From the NCBI GenBank assembly GCA_039707655.1, contig CM077674.1, positions 240,609,904 through 240,673,903 of the forward strand: a stretch of 64,000 bases of DNA, given 5' to 3'. A program made the translations under genes and the position numbers. The notes below the pieces were generated by a model. The model was given only the letters and a program-made list of their open reading frames with translations. It was not told the DNA's origin and did no database searches. Below, piece after piece: positions 33,597-45,723 of this stretch. The DNA is from Elymus sibiricus (Eukaryota; Streptophyta; Magnoliopsida; Poales; Poaceae). Position 1 is the stretch's first letter. Every line of letters starts with the position of its first letter.

Positions 33597-34529
33597 TGTG
33601 ACACCCTGATTTTGGCAACATTTTCTTTTCAAATCTTTCTTGACTTCACTTGAAATTTGAATGGATTTCAAACCTGTTCTCTTGGACTTGGTCATTATTG
33701 GATCTTTCTCAAATGATTTCAAGCCTCATCATCTTGCCAAAACTCTGTCAAGTACCTCTAGTGCTCAAATCCCAATTTAAATTATTTTCAAAAACCCTTT
33801 TCTTTTGTTTGAGAATTTAGGGCATTGGCATAGGTTGTGAAGCAACCTATAGTTTGAATGCTCAAAAAATTCTCAAACAATTCTCAAAAATTCCTTGGAT
33901 CATATCTTGACCCAACCTCCAAAAACATTCCATGGTCCAGTTCAATTATTTTGCAAAATAATTCATTTTCTCTCCTGGTCAGAATGAACCTTTGTGAAGG
34001 AAGTGCATGCTAGGATTGTCCAATTGCTGCCAAATTTTTACAGCATAAGGACAACCCCAAACAACCTTCCTCCACCAAGTTTCAGCCTCTGTTGATCATT
34101 CATTTGAGCTATATTTCAAATCTTGGTTTCAGACCAGAATTTCAGCTTCTACATGAACTACCCTCAAATCTTGCCCAAACCACTTCAAATTTGGCCAGTC
34201 TGTAGTTCTTCCAACGAGGAGTACTCCAGACATCTCCTTTGGCTCCATCTCCACCTCATCCATGCTCCAGAACCTCCCCAAGTTCTCTGTCAGAAACTAT
34301 AGGTGACTCTACCTCTCATCTCTGCTTGAATCTTGTCAAACCAAGGCTGTAAGTGATCTGAGGGATCGACGGTCGACCTGCCAGACATGTTTCTCCAGAC
34401 CAACGTGGCCCTGGACACGAGCTACCGTGGTGAGCAAGGCGCTGGCATGTCTGTCGCCGCGCTCTGCGCCGCGCAGGGCTCGGGTCACGTCGGAGACGAT
34501 CACTCGCGTAGCTTTGCGTTGTCTGAGCA
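33597..34529. repeat. LTR-like sequence of unknown family (TG...CA, 933 bp)
   Basis: It starts TGTGACACCCTGATTTTGGC, a start common among grass Gypsy LTRs, and ends GTCTGAGCA where G's protease sequence starts. It carries no coding sequence. Flanks CCGGC (left) and TGCCC (right) do not match, so it is not a clean solo LTR. It may be a truncated element or a recombination join between F and G. Confidence 0.45.
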
Positions 34530-35290
34530 TGCCCTTTCCACCTAAATCAACTAAGAAAAAGGATAATGAAGAGTTTGAGCATTTTACTGAAATGATTAGG
34601 CCAGTCTTTTCACGCACTCGCTTGACTGATATTTTAAAGATGCCTCCCTATGCTAAATATATGAATGACATCATCACAAATAAAAGGAAAATACCAGAAG
34701 TTGAAATCTCCACCATGCTTGCCAATTACTCTTTTAAGTATGGAGTACCGAAGAAACTAGGAGACCCAGGAATACCAACTATACCTTGCTCCATTAAGAA
34801 AAATTATGTCAAAACCGCTTTGTGTGATTTAGGAGCCGGTGTTAGTGTTATGCCTTTCTCCTCATATAAGAGACTTGATTTGAATAAACTCACACCTACT
34901 GAAATATCTTTGCGAATGGCTGACAAATCAACTACCATACCTATCGGTATTTGTGAGGATGTGCCCGTTGTCGTTGCAAATGTTACCATCTTAACTGACT
35001 TTGTTATACTTGAGATGCCCGAGGACGACAACATGTCGATTATCCTTGGTAGACCCTTTTTGAATACTGTAGGGGCTGTTATTGATTGCAATAAAAGCAA
35101 GGTCACTTTTCATGTTAATGGTAATGAGCATACGGTGCACTTTCCGAAGAAACAATTCCAAGTGAACGGTATTAATGTTATTGAAAATTCTCCGACACTC
35201 ACTATTGGAAGTTTTCAACTACTCTACTTACTGCCAAAAAGAAATATGAAATGCTTATTGTTGGGGACATGTATATCCCCGTTGAGGTAA
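34530..35290 (+). pseudogene. Protease-region fragment of element G
   Basis: This is a retropepsin-like domain of an Athila-like polyprotein. The frame (shared with 34427 upstream) shows EEFEHFTEMIRPVF, then ILKMPPYAKYMNDIITNKRK, then the active-site loop ALCDLGAGVSVMP. Its Asp codon is at 34826-34828, and Leu replaces the usual Thr/Ser, which is normal for this plant group. IILGRPFLNTVGAVIDC is the C-terminal hallmark of the fold. The 5' side is truncated at the join with the 33597-34529 repeat, and the frame ends at 35290 without entering RT. Confidence 0.8.
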
Positions 35291-36065
35291 CTTAGTGTTT
35301 TACAAAAAGTTCTTCGATTTCATGCTAATCGAAGATGGTTGTTAATAAGACTTGATCAACCTTATTAATGGATCATCTTTGAGAGGTATGAAGTTGATGA
35401 ATTTAGTAAGCACTACCTTCCGTCCTTATCTTTTGTTTTCTGTTTTTATTAGTAATTAAAATAAAATGCCATGTTTAGCCTGTTTTCTGATTTTCCCGTC
35501 CAATAAAAAATGACCCAAAAATAAAAGTTCTCAGAATGTCCTAAAAATTTGATACAATTTTTTTCTGATTATTTAAGAATTTTTAGTGCAAATAACATCA
35601 GAGGGGGGTGCTCCAAGTGGGCACAACCCACCTGGGTGCGCCAGCAGCCCCAGACACGCCCTGGTGGGTTGTGGTCCCCACGTAGGCCCCCTCGCTTATC
35701 TCTTTAGTCCATGTCATCCCCTACCTCCAGAAAAAAATCACCATTGCTCTCTCTCTCGTGTTCTTGCTCTCAAACCTGAAATTTTCGATCTCTTTGCTCG
35801 GAGCTCCATTTCCGAAACTATTTTGGGGGATTGCTACTTGGTATGTGACTCCTCCATTGGTCCAATTAGTTTTTCTTCTAGTTATTTATATTATGAATAA
35901 TTAGCTATTCTTGGTGCTGCTGTAGATGAGCTTGCATGTTGAATTCTTAGAGTTCTAAGTAGTTTGAATGCTTGTTATGGCCTCTATGCTTCCCTATGAG
36001 TAGTTGCTATCAATCTTGTGAAGTTTTGTTGACAAAAATTTTGTGTCCCAGAAATTTTCAAAAAA
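35291..36065 (+). other. Spacer between protease and 3' ORF in element G
   Basis: No coding sequence. CACAACCCACCTGGGTGCGCC and CCTGGTGGGTTGTGG near 35620-35675 resemble LTR text of this lineage (compare 45975-46025). Pol therefore seems to have been replaced by LTR-like or leader-like sequence rather than simply mutated. Confidence 0.5.
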
Positions 36066-36080
36066 TTGTACGCAAATGGG

Positions 36081-36655
36081 ATGAACCTCTTTGGAAGGAG
36101 CTCTTCGAGGAGGAGGTCCTCGGGGGCATCTTCTAGTAGTGGCTCGACTCATCAGTCTTATATTGAACCAAGCGCAAATTCAATACATGATGCCGCCACC
36201 AAATCATGCTTATGGCCTTGCGGCAACTTTATGCTGATGGCAGGTATTAAAGAAGAATTTGAGCAATATGTTCACAATGCTGAGCTCAGTCCCTACATTG
36301 AAGTTAAGTGCAACCAGTATCTCAGTCTCACAGAATTGTTTACTAAAAAGTTTAAATTTCACCCTCGTGAGTCTAGAGTTTCATTTAACCTTTATGACCA
36401 TTCAATTACCATGCCTCTAGATGTGTTTAGTGGTGTGTGTAAAATTCCATTTTGGGGTTTGTTGGACGAACCACCAAAATTTGAGTATGAGACATTCTTA
36501 GCTAGTCTTTGCTACGGTGAAGATAGAGGGGTGACACAAGGTAGAATAAAAAGTATTCATTTCCCATCAATTCATTACTTCACACTATTTAATGGTAAAT
36601 GTATCGTAGGCAAACAAGATTGTAGTACACTATGTGCTCCGGACTTGAGCCTCAT
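36081..36655 (+). pseudogene. 3' ORF (env-region type) of element G, first part
   Basis: The ATG at 36081 (MNLFGRSSS) opens a frame to 36655. It has a Ser/Arg-rich N-terminus, then CGNFMLMAGIKEEFEQYVHNAEL, FHPRESRVSFNLYDHSITMPL and HFPSIHYFTLFNGKCIVG. It resembles the ORF found between pol and the 3' LTR in grass Athila-like elements; its function is unknown, and I see no signal peptide or membrane segment. The insertion of H falls within SLI|HTAL, and coding continues at 43164. Apart from H, this part has no internal stop. Confidence 0.65.
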
Positions 36656-38184
36656 TGATGTGTCGTAGATGACTTGCGTTGTGGTTCCTCAAAGCGGAGA
36701 GGATGATGGAGCAAGCGGTGAAGTATTTCCCTCAGTTAAGAACCAAGGTATCGAACCAGAAGGAGGTCCTTGCAACACCAAGTGTTCAGCTCCTGCACAC
36801 AAGAAAACAAATCTCCACACCCAACGCGTTCAAGGGGTTGCCAAGCCCTTGCTGGTAAGGTGAAAGACGAAACGTAGATGGGTTTTTGATGCAAAGTAAA
36901 ATATGGTTCAGATCTGAACCGTTCGGAACAAAAGCAAAAGCAAATAAGATTGAAAGCAATATGATGGAGACAAGACCCCGGGGGCCGTAGGATTCACTAG
37001 TGGCTTCTCTCGAATAAAAATAGCAACGGTGGAAAACTTTTACTGTTGGGCAATTGATAGAACTTCGAATAATCATGACGATATCCAGGCAATGATCTAT
37101 ATATAGGCATCACGTCCAAGATTAGTAGACTGACTCCTGCCTGCATCTACTACTATTACTCCACACATCGACCGCTATCCAGCATGCATCTAGTGTATTA
37201 AGTTCATGGAAAAATGGAGTAATGCAATAAGAACGATGACATGATGTAGATCAGATCTATTCATGTAGGAATAGACACGATCTTTTTCTCCTTAGTAGCA
37301 ACAATCAATGCGTGTCTTGCTGCCCCTTCTATCACTGGGAAAGATCACCGCGAGATTGAACCCACTATCGAGCACCCCTTCCCATGGCAAGAAAAATCAA
37401 TCTAGTTAGCCTAACTAAACCAAAGTTTCGGAGAAGAAATACAAGACTATATGAAATCATGCAAATAAGAGATCAAAGAACTCAAATCACTTTCATGGAT
37501 ATAAAAAGATAGATCTGATCATAAACTCAAAGTTCATCGGATCCCAACAAACACACCGCAAAAGAGTTACATCATATGGATCTCCAAGAGACCATTGTAT
37601 TGAAGATCAAAGAGAGAGAGAAAGCCATCTAGCTACTGCCTACGGACCCGAAGGTCTACAATGAACTACTCACGCATCATCGGAGAGGCACCAATGGACA
37701 TGGTGAAACCCCCCGAGATGGTGTCTAGATTGGATTTGGTGGTTCTGGAACTTGCGGCGACTGGAATTGTGTTTCGGCGACTCCTCTAGGGTTTTGGGGA
37801 TTTTAGAGAATTTATAGACCGAAGAGGCGGTGGGGGGGTGCCTGAGTGGGCCACCACCCACCAGGCCGCGCCTGGCCCTCCTGGCGCGGCCTGGGGGGTT
37901 GTGGCCACCTAGGTCCGCGTCTTCGTCTCATCTTCGGTCCTCCAAGTGTCTTCTGGTCCAGAAAAATTCCACAAAAAGTTTCGCTGCATTTGGACTCCGT
38001 TTGATATGGATTTTCTGTGAATCAAAAACAGGGCAGAAAACAGCAACTGGCACTTGGCACTATGTCAATAGGTTAGTTCCAAAAAATGATATAAACTTGA
38101 TAGGAATTCATTCTAAAACATCCAAGATTGGTCACAAAATAGCACGGAACAATCAAAAATTATAGATACGTTGGAGACGTATCA
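36656..38184 (-). repeat. 3' LTR of element H (1,529 bp)
   Basis: In sense it runs from TGATACGTCTCCAACGTATC to ATCTACGACACATCA. A TATA-like CCTATATATAG lies at 37097-37107. It pairs with 41631-43158. Confidence 0.95.
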
Positions 38185-38199
38185 GCATCCCCAAGCTTA
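38185..38199 (-). other. Polypurine tract of element H
   Basis: On the minus strand TAAGCTTGGGGATGC abuts the LTR start TGATACG, identical in core to the tracts of B and G. Confidence 0.8.
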
Positions 38200-40706
38200 A
38201 CTACTGCTCGTCCTCGAGTAGGAAAGTGATAAAAACAGAATTTTTGATGTGGAGTGCTAACAATCATGCTCATCACAATCTTTTTCTCTAATAGCATGGA
38301 CACATGGACTTTTTATATGGTTCAAAGTAATGATCTAGTTTCGACAAAGAACATAAATACTCAAGCATATCAACAAGCAATCATGCCTTTCAAAATATCA
38401 ATGCTAAAGAAAGCTATCCCTAGCCCATCATGCTCAATCATTGATCCATTCATATTACATATCCGTGTATTAGCTAACCCAAAGCACAAGCATGACCGTA
38501 GTGCCCCCTAGTTGGTGCCTTTATAAGAGAGGATGGAGACTCAAGAAAAATAAAAATTGCATAAAAGTAAATAGATAGGCCCTTCGCAGAGGGAAGCATT
38601 GATTTGCTTTATGTGCCAGAGCTCTTTATTTTGGAAAATTGAGAGCAAATTATTTTGGGAGGTATGCTTTTCTGCCAACAAGAACGGTTAAGAGCGTTTC
38701 ATCATCTTCCATGCTAAGTACACCATAGGTGGTTCCCAACAGAAAATAAATTTATACTCCCCTTCATTAAGGTATTGTTCCTTTCTGAGAGAGTTTTGGT
38801 TATTCCTTTTCCACATTTCAAACACAAGCCATGGCTAGCCAAATTCACGGGTGCCCTCCATACCAACACTTTCCAAGGAATTTATTATTTTTTTGTATTT
38901 TTGCAATTCGGGACGGGAATCCCTATTACCAACCATTCTCTTGTGCAATGACAAGCGAGAACACTCATCATGAGAATGACACACTTAGCATGGGAAGATA
39001 ACAAGCACCCCCTTCCACCTCACGAGCGGTATGGGCACACAAAAAGAGAAGTTTATTTGAAAATTTCGAGATGGCACACGCAAATTTACTTGGAACGGTT
39101 TAGAAATACCGCATATAGGTAGGTATGGTGGACTCAAATGGCAAAAACTGGTTTAAGGATTTTGGATGCACAAGTAGTATTTCTACTTAGTACAAATGGA
39201 GGCTAGCATGGGATTGAGAAGGCGACCAACCAAAAAGCGAAAAGATCACACCCACGCCTCAAGCAAAACTAACAACGAAAATATGCATACAAGGAGGATG
39301 TAATTTCATAGCATAACTATTGACTTTCATGTGCTTGCATAGGGAATCACAAACCTTAACACGAATATTCTTACTAGAACATAACTACCCACTAACATGG
39401 CATCACATATTATCATTCTCATATCTCAAAACCATTATTAAGAACCAATCTTATTTTGTCCAATGGCCTTCATGAAAGTTTTTCGGATGCCTATCACTTT
39501 TGGACTATTTGACATGATGCTTTTTGTAAGCTCCAACAATTCTAAGTGAAGAACATGAGCATAAAATTTCTATCTCTCAAAAAGGTATAAGTGAAGCAAG
39601 AGAGACTTTCTAAAAAAAATCAGAGACTCTCAAATAAATCTAAGTGAAGCATGAGAGATTTTCTTCAAAAATAACCAAGCACGCCGTGCTCAAAAAGATA
39701 TAAGTGAAGCATACGAGCAAATTCCTAGGCTTAAAAAATTTAAGTGAAGCATATGAGCCATTCTAATAAACTAGAACCACTTCGGCTCTCTCAAGACAAG
39801 TGTGTACAGCAAGGATTCATGACATTGATCTAACAGCAAGGAAAGCAAAAATTCAAAGCAAACAAGATGCTCCAAGCAAGACACATATCATGTGACGAAT
39901 AAAAATATAGTTTCAAGTAATATACCGATGGTTGTTGGAATAAAGAGGGGATGCCACTCGGGGGCATCCCAAGCTTAGACGCTTGAGTCTTCTTAAAATT
40001 TTACCTTGGGGTGCCATGGGCATCCCCAAGCTTAGGCTCTTGCCACTCCGTATTCCGTCATCCATAAAGACCTCACCCAAAACTTGAAAACTTCAATCAC
40101 ACAAAACTTAACAAAACCCGTGAGATCCGTTAGTATAAGAAAGCAAATCACTATTTTTAGGTACTGTTGCAAACCCATTCATATTTTATCTTGCATAATA
40201 TCTACTGTATTCCAACTTTGCTATGGCTTATACCCCCCCCCCCCCCACACACACGGAAAAGTCCATAGAATCATCAAAACAAGCAAAACAATGCAAAGAA
40301 AACAGAATCTGTTTCAGACAGAACAGTCTGTAGTAATCTGGAAGTTTCAGAAACTTCTCTAACTCAAAAAATTCTGAAAAATTAGGACAATTTCGAAAAC
40401 TCATATAGCAATACTGTGTAAAAATTTCAGAATTTTCTCACGCTCCGGTAAAGAAAATTAATTCCTGGACTGGACGCAAAAGTTTCTGTTTTGAAAACAG
40501 CATCAATTATACTTTCTTCTAGATCACCCCAAAGGTATTGCTTGGCACAAACACTAATTAAAACACCAAAAACACAATATATCCAGAGAGATAATTGTGC
40601 AAACACTCAAAAACAGAAAGCAAAAAGCAAGAATAAATTTATTCGTTGGGTTGCCTCCCAACAAGCGCTATCGTTTTACGCCCTTAGCTAGGCATAACGA
40701 TTGGAT
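38200..40706 (-). other. Non-coding interior of element H
   Basis: No supported ORF. The region is related to B's interior (4300-7585) read on the other strand. Repeated TAAGTGAAGCATGAGAG-type phrases at about 39545-39760 recur four or five times. AAGCTTGGGATGCC-like boxes occur at 39967 and 40024. A C14 run is at 40233-40246. Confidence 0.6.
40233..40246. repeat. Poly-C run (14 bp) with adjoining AC repeat
   Basis: C14 is followed by ACACACAC. The equivalent position in element B (about 4758, GGGGGG on the opposite strand) is a short G6 run, so the tract expanded here. Confidence 0.9.
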
Positions 40707-41408
40707 CTACGTTTTGTCATCCTCCCTCTTATCATCGGAAGGTGCATCCTTGTTGGGAGGTTTTGCAAAAATAACTTGGAACACATTTTCCATGGGGATC
40801 TTAGCATTATCAAGTTGCCCCTTCAAGTATCCCTTTTGATTCCCCGCAACAATCCAAGAGTAATGATTGTTGACATCATTAAAAACTTGTTGAATTAAAT
40901 CCAAAACCGGGACTTCTTTTTTAAGATTCTCATCAAAGATTTGATTGTCCCCAAGCAAATGTCTCAACATAAAATCACTATTATAAAGAATCTCATTTAT
41001 GACCGGTTTTTCCCAATTCACACCATAAAAATCAAAAATCTCTCTAGCTTCCCGAATGATATAATCAAATTCTTTCATAAGAATACGGGTAGCTAGGCTT
41101 TTAGCCTTATACTCCTTGAGAACGGGAAGCTCAAAAAACAATCTTTGCAAGGTAGGGTGAGTGCGGATAAATCTAGTTTCAAATTTTAGGACAAGATCTG
41201 AGATAGCCTCCGCATAAGTTTTAGTTCTTTTGAGTATGGGAGTATCATTAAGATTCATTTTTCCAACACACTCAAAAAACTCTTGGAGATGTTCTTTCCC
41301 CATAACGTTCCCTTGTCCCAAAACAAAAGTTTTAGCATCCAGATTGCCAGAACGTCCAATTTTAGGAGTTAGGCCATCATCTGTTTCTGCCATGCCAAAG
41401 TCACTCAT
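40707..41408 (-). CDS. gag-like protein of element H (233 residues)
   Basis: An uninterrupted frame runs from the ATG at 41408 (MSDFGMAETDDG) to a stop at 40707. The frame is open upstream to 41534, but the shorter start is preferred because the upstream part overlaps two 35-bp leader repeats. Landmarks are LQEFFECVGKMNLND, ETRFIRTHPTLQRLFFELPVL, REAREIFDFYGVNWEKPV and NHYSWIVAGNQKGYLKGQL. It is acidic and lysine-rich at its C-terminus, with no zinc knuckle and no protease. I do not recognise a named domain. By position it is the gag-equivalent, perhaps an RNA-binding factor letting H use particles of autonomous relatives. The intact frame in an element with young LTRs suggests recent function. 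Confidence 0.65.
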   Translation of the reverse strand: MSDFGMAETDDGLTPKIGRSGNLDAKTFVLGQGNVMGKEHLQEFFECVGKMNLNDTPILKRTKTYAEAISDLVLKFETRFIRTHPTLQRLFFELPVLKEYKAKSLATRILMKEFDYIIREAREIFDFYGVNWEKPVINEILYNSDFMLRHLLGDNQIFDENLKKEVPVLDLIQQVFNDVNNHYSWIVAGNQKGYLKGQLDNAKIPMENVFQVIFAKPPNKDAPSDDKREDDKT

Positions 41409-41459
41409 GGTGACAAGATCCAAAGAAAACGGTGAACGAAAAAGAGAGGCGAATAAAAT

Positions 41460-41529
41460 GGCAAATTGGTGAAGTGGGGGAGATGAAAACGAGAGGCAAA
41501 TTGGTGAAGTGGGGGAGATGAAAATGAGA
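41460..41529. repeat. Two 35-bp direct repeats in the leader of element H
   Basis: GGCAAATTGGTGAAGTGGGG...GATGAAAA(C/T)GAGA occurs at 41460 and again at 41495, just upstream of the gag-like ORF on the minus strand. This is a recent slippage duplication. Confidence 0.85.
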
Positions 41530-41601
41530 GGCAAATGGCAAATAATGTAAGTGCGGAGAGATGAGATTTATGATTGGAACCTGGTGGATGTTGAAGAAGC
41601 C

Positions 41602-41619
41602 TCCCCGGCAACGGCACCA
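41602..41619 (-). other. Primer binding site of element H (tRNA-Asp type)
   Basis: On the minus strand TGGTGCCGTTGCCGGGGA lies 11 bp inside the 5' LTR, with one mismatch to the tRNA-Asp complement. It has the same spacing as in element B. Confidence 0.85.
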
Positions 41620-41630
41620 GAAATACTTCT

Positions 41631-43158
41631 TGATGTGTCGTAGATGACTTGCGTTGTGGTTCCTCGAAGCGGAGAGGATGATGCAGCAAGCGGTGAAGTA
41701 TTTCCCTCAGTTAAGAACCAAGGTATCGAACCAGAAGGAGGTCCTTGCAATAGCACGTGTTCAGCTCCTGCACACAAGAAAACAAATCTCCACACCCAAC
41801 ACCTTCAAGGGGTTGTCAAGCCCTTGCCGGTAAGGTGAAAGACGAAACGTAGATGGGTTTTTGATGCAAAGTAAAATATGGTTCAGATCTGAACCATTCA
41901 GAACAAAAGCAAAAGCAAATAAGATTGCAAGCAATATGATGGAGACAAGACCCCGGGGGCCGTAGGATTCACTAGTGGCTTCTCTCGAATAAAAATAGCA
42001 ACGGTGGAAAACTTTTACTGTTGGGCAATTGATAGAACTTCGAATAATCATGATGATATCCAGGCAATGATCTATATATAGGCATCATGTCCAAGATTAG
42101 TAGACCGACTCCTGCCTGCATCTACTACTATTACTCCACACATCGACCGCTATCCAGCATGCATCTAGTGTATTAAGTTCATGGAAAAATGGAGTAATGC
42201 AATAAGAACGATGACATGATGTAGATCGGATCTATTCATGTAGGAATAGACACGATCTTTTTCTCCTTAGTAGCAACAATCAACGCATGTCTTGCTGCCC
42301 CTTCTGTCACTGGGAAAGATCACCGCGAGATTGAACCCACTATCGAGCACCCCTTCCCATGGCAAGAAAAATCAATCTAGTTGGCCTAACTAAACCAAAG
42401 TTTTGGAGAAGAAATACAAGACTATATGAAATCATGCAAATAAGAGATCAAAGAACTCAAATCACTTTCATGGATATAAAAAGATAGATCTGATCATAAA
42501 CTCAAAGTTCATCGGATCCCAACAAACACACCGCAAAAGAGTTACATCATATGGATCTCCAAGAGACCATTGTATTGAAGATCAAAGAGAGAGAGAAAGC
42601 CATCTAGCTACTGCCTACGGACCCGAAGGTCTACAATGAACTACTCATGCATCATCGGAGACGCACCAATGGACATGGTGAAACTCCACGAGATGGTGTC
42701 TAGATTGGATCTGGCGGTTCTGGAACTTGCGGCGACTGGAATTGTGTTTCGGTGACTCCTCTAGGGTTTTTGGGATTTTAGAGAATTTATAGACTGAAGA
42801 GGCGGTGGAGGGGGTGCCTGAGTGGGCCACCACCCACCAGGCCGCGCCTAGCCCGCCTGGCACGGCCTGGGGGTTGTGGCCACCCAGGTCCGTGTCTCTG
42901 TCTTGTCTTCGGTCCTCCAGGTGTCTTCTGGTCCAGAAAAATTCCACAAAAAGTTTCGCTGCGTTTGGACTCCGTTTGATATGGATTTTCTGTGAATCAA
43001 AAACAGGGCAGAAAACAGCAACTGGCACTTGGCACTATGTCAATAGGTTAGTTCCAAAAATGATATAAACTTGGTAGGAATTCATTCTAAAACATCCAAG
43101 ATTGATCACAAAACAGCACGGAACAATCAAAAATTATAGATACGTTGGAGACGTATCA
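41631..43158 (-). repeat. 5' LTR of element H (1,528 bp)
   Basis: It pairs with 36656-38184. The TATA-like CCTATATATAG at 42072-42082 (minus strand) is the probable promoter of element RNA. Confidence 0.95.
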
Positions 43159-43163
43159 CTCAT

Positions 43164-43616
43164 CCACACTGCTCTCACCGGTATTAAACGTTATAACCTT
43201 GGAGCGATTGTTTCACGCAGATTGCAACACAACGCTGGTAGTGGATATTTTTATGGTGGGATTTATGCTTCACGTTTAGCAGAGGAGTTGGGTGTATTAC
43301 CTTAGCCTAATGACCCCATCCTACCTACTCAGTACTTAGACTTTGAGGCCATGGAGCATCATAAATTCCTTAAGGGCAAGGTCACTAATTATACTTATAA
43401 TCTGCGGTTCAATAAAAAACCATTATGCACACCTTTTTGCTTGTGCCTGTTCTCTTTGATTACCACAGCAAGGGAAGATATTATGTTTTTGAGAGCAAGG
43501 CCCGCGCACAAAACGCAGAGGTTGTGGCTGCTCGGCAGGCTGAGGCGGCTGCACCAAGAGCCTCCGTGAGCTATCACTCCAATTATTACGCATGCCAAGA
43601 ATGGTGATTTCCAAGC
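43164..43616 (+). pseudogene. 3' ORF of element G, second part
   Basis: It resumes directly after H's duplicated CTCAT, in the frame left at 36655: HTALTGIKRYNLGAIVSRRL, then YFYGGIYASRLAEELGVLP, then a TAG near 43303. The reading continues as EAMEHHKFLKGKVTNYTYNL. A frame change near 43425-43440 leads to KGRYYVFESKARAQNAEVV and a final YACQEW stop (about 43605). It is degenerate at its C-terminal end, independently of the H insertion. Confidence 0.65.
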
Positions 43617-45723
43617 TAAGACAAAAGCCTAAGCTTGGGGGAGTACGTATTTCTCATCGACATTACATTCATGTTCACACATTTCATTCCAGTTGTTGGT
43701 GTTCACACTTTTTCATTGTATTATCCATGCTAGATTTATTTTCTCGCTTTCTTCTTGTGTGTTTGAAAAACTTTGAAACAACCCAAAAATATTTCTTGCT
43801 TCTTTTCGGTTTTTATTTCTAAGTTTAATTGGTTGTAGTTTAGTAGTAGTATTAAAAGAAAACCCAAAAAGATTTCCTTGTTCTTCTTTTGCTTGTTGGG
43901 AGCTTTCCCGTGTAAATAGTTTTTTGCATTTTTGTTTTTCTCCTTTCTTTAATTTGCCTTCTTCCAGAAAAACTAAAAACTCCAAAAATATTTCAGTGAG
44001 TTTCTCTGAATTTCTTTTATTTTCATTGAGTCATACCGAGGAGAAAACCACGATGAAAATGTTGAGTGGCTCTCACATGCATTGATATTGATCTAACGAT
44101 GAGCTCGAACTATCTTGTCTTCTCCTCTTTGAATAAAGTGTTTGCAGATTCCAGCTTAGTCCACGGCACACTTGCACTATTATTATTTTCATATCATTCG
44201 GTCATGCAAGTGAAAGGCAATAATGACGATATTTGATGAAGTGACTGTGGCAAGGAAAAGCGGGTATGAACTCAACTTGTTTTTGTTTTTGTAAATATGT
44301 TTATCTCAGTATCCATCATTCAGCATGATTATGATTGAACATGTTTATGATGACAATTAGAGATTATAGTTGCTCATGTCATGCTTAATAGCTAGGAGAG
44401 GATAATGATTTATCTTGGGTGTCAACATGCATTAAAATGGCTGTGATGTAGTATGATGATATGGTATCCTCCTCTGAATGTTTTAAGTGGCTTGACTTGG
44501 CACATGTTCACGCATGTAGTTGATTCAAAACCAACATAGCCTCAATGATATTTATGTTCATGGTGTCTATATCCTACTCATGCTAGTGTACAATGATGAT
44601 TATTTATGGTGCATGTCAATGACCGTATTCGCTCTCTAGCTGGTCGCTTCTCAACCTTTTTGCTAGCCTTCGCCTGTACTAAGCGGGAATACTGCTTGTG
44701 CATCAAAATCCTAAAACCCAAGTTATTCTAGATGAGTCCACCATACCTACCTATATGCGGTATTACCCTGTCGTTCTAAGTAAATTTGCATGTGCCACCT
44801 CTAAAATTTCAAATAAACATCTATTTTTTGTGTGCCTGGATTGTTCATAGAGTGACAGGAGGTAGTCAGTATCTTCCATGCTAAGCGGGTTATTCTCCTA
44901 ATGAGTGTTTATTCACTCGTCCTTGCACGAGAGGGGCGGTAAAAGGGATTCCCAGTCCCAAATTCAAAAAATACAAATAAATAAACAAAACTCCCCTTGG
45001 AATGATGTTGGTATGGATGGTACCTGTGGATTCAGCTAGCCGTGGAGTGTGATTGTTGGTGGAGGGGGAGTAAATCTTTACTTTTATCGCTTGGGAACCG
45101 CTACTAATGTGTTTAGCATGGAAGATATTGATAACTGATGGTCGTGAAGTAAACAGGAAGGGTGCATTTCTCAAAAAATTCATCTACCTCTGTTTTAAAA
45201 TCTGAGCTCTGGCACCGCTGCAAATCACTGCTTCCCTCTGCGAAGGGACTATCTATTTATTTTTATGTTGAGTCATCACCTTCTCATATAAGCACCAGAC
45301 CTGAGAGCACTATTGTCATTCCCATGCATTGTGATAATTGATGTTGTATGTTAGCATGACTGGATCTCTTCTACCATGAATTACAATGTTTAGTCGCTGC
45401 TTGAACTTTGGAGGTGCTCTGCATTTATGTTTTGTGGTCTCAGAAAGGGCTAGCGAGATACCAATGTTGTCATATTATATCATGATTGTTTTGACGAATT
45501 GTTGGCATTTGAGATATCTTATTATTGCTCGCTAGTTGGTTATGCCATTGATATGAGTGAGTAGAGTTTCTAAGAGCCATCATGAATGTGGTTAGTTATG
45601 ATCATTGCTGAAAACATGGCTGCTATTTAAGCATATTTATGTAAACAAGAACAAAAGAGTGTAAAAGTTTTTCTTTCTCACTTTCAGTCTGTCAACTGAA
45701 TTGCTTGAGGACAAGCAAAGGTT
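43617..45723 (+). other. Long 3' untranslated interior of element G
   Basis: No ORF is supported. Early in the region AAGCCTAAGCTTGGGGGAG (about 43627) looks like an internal copy of the polypurine box. Several stretches (for example GGGACTGGGAATCCCTTTTACCG on the minus strand near 44935-44965) also occur in degenerate form in H's interior (38905-38930), so part of this untranslated region is shared across elements. Confidence 0.5.

Larger units (their letters stand above)
36656..43158 (-). mobile_element. Element H: complete non-autonomous Athila-like element, 6.5 kb
   Basis: Two LTRs (36656-38184 and 41631-43158) are flanked by CTCAT (36651-36655, 43159-43163). Read right to left it has a 5' LTR, tRNA-Asp primer site, gag-like ORF (41408-40707), about 2.5 kb of non-coding interior, polypurine tract and 3' LTR. 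No pol is present. The LTRs differ at roughly 2% of positions by eye, so the insertion is young compared with B. The architecture is the same as that of B. Confidence 0.95.

Noticed and set aside
40084..40362. 92-codon plus-strand frame in H's interior
   Set aside because: It is on the antisense strand of H, crosses the poly-C run, and has no counterpart in element B.
44641..44670. Similarity to the 5' end of U2 snRNA (TCTCAACCTTTTTGCTAGC)
   Set aside because: There are several mismatches in the conserved core and no downstream snRNA sequence or promoter elements. It lies in G's untranslated interior.
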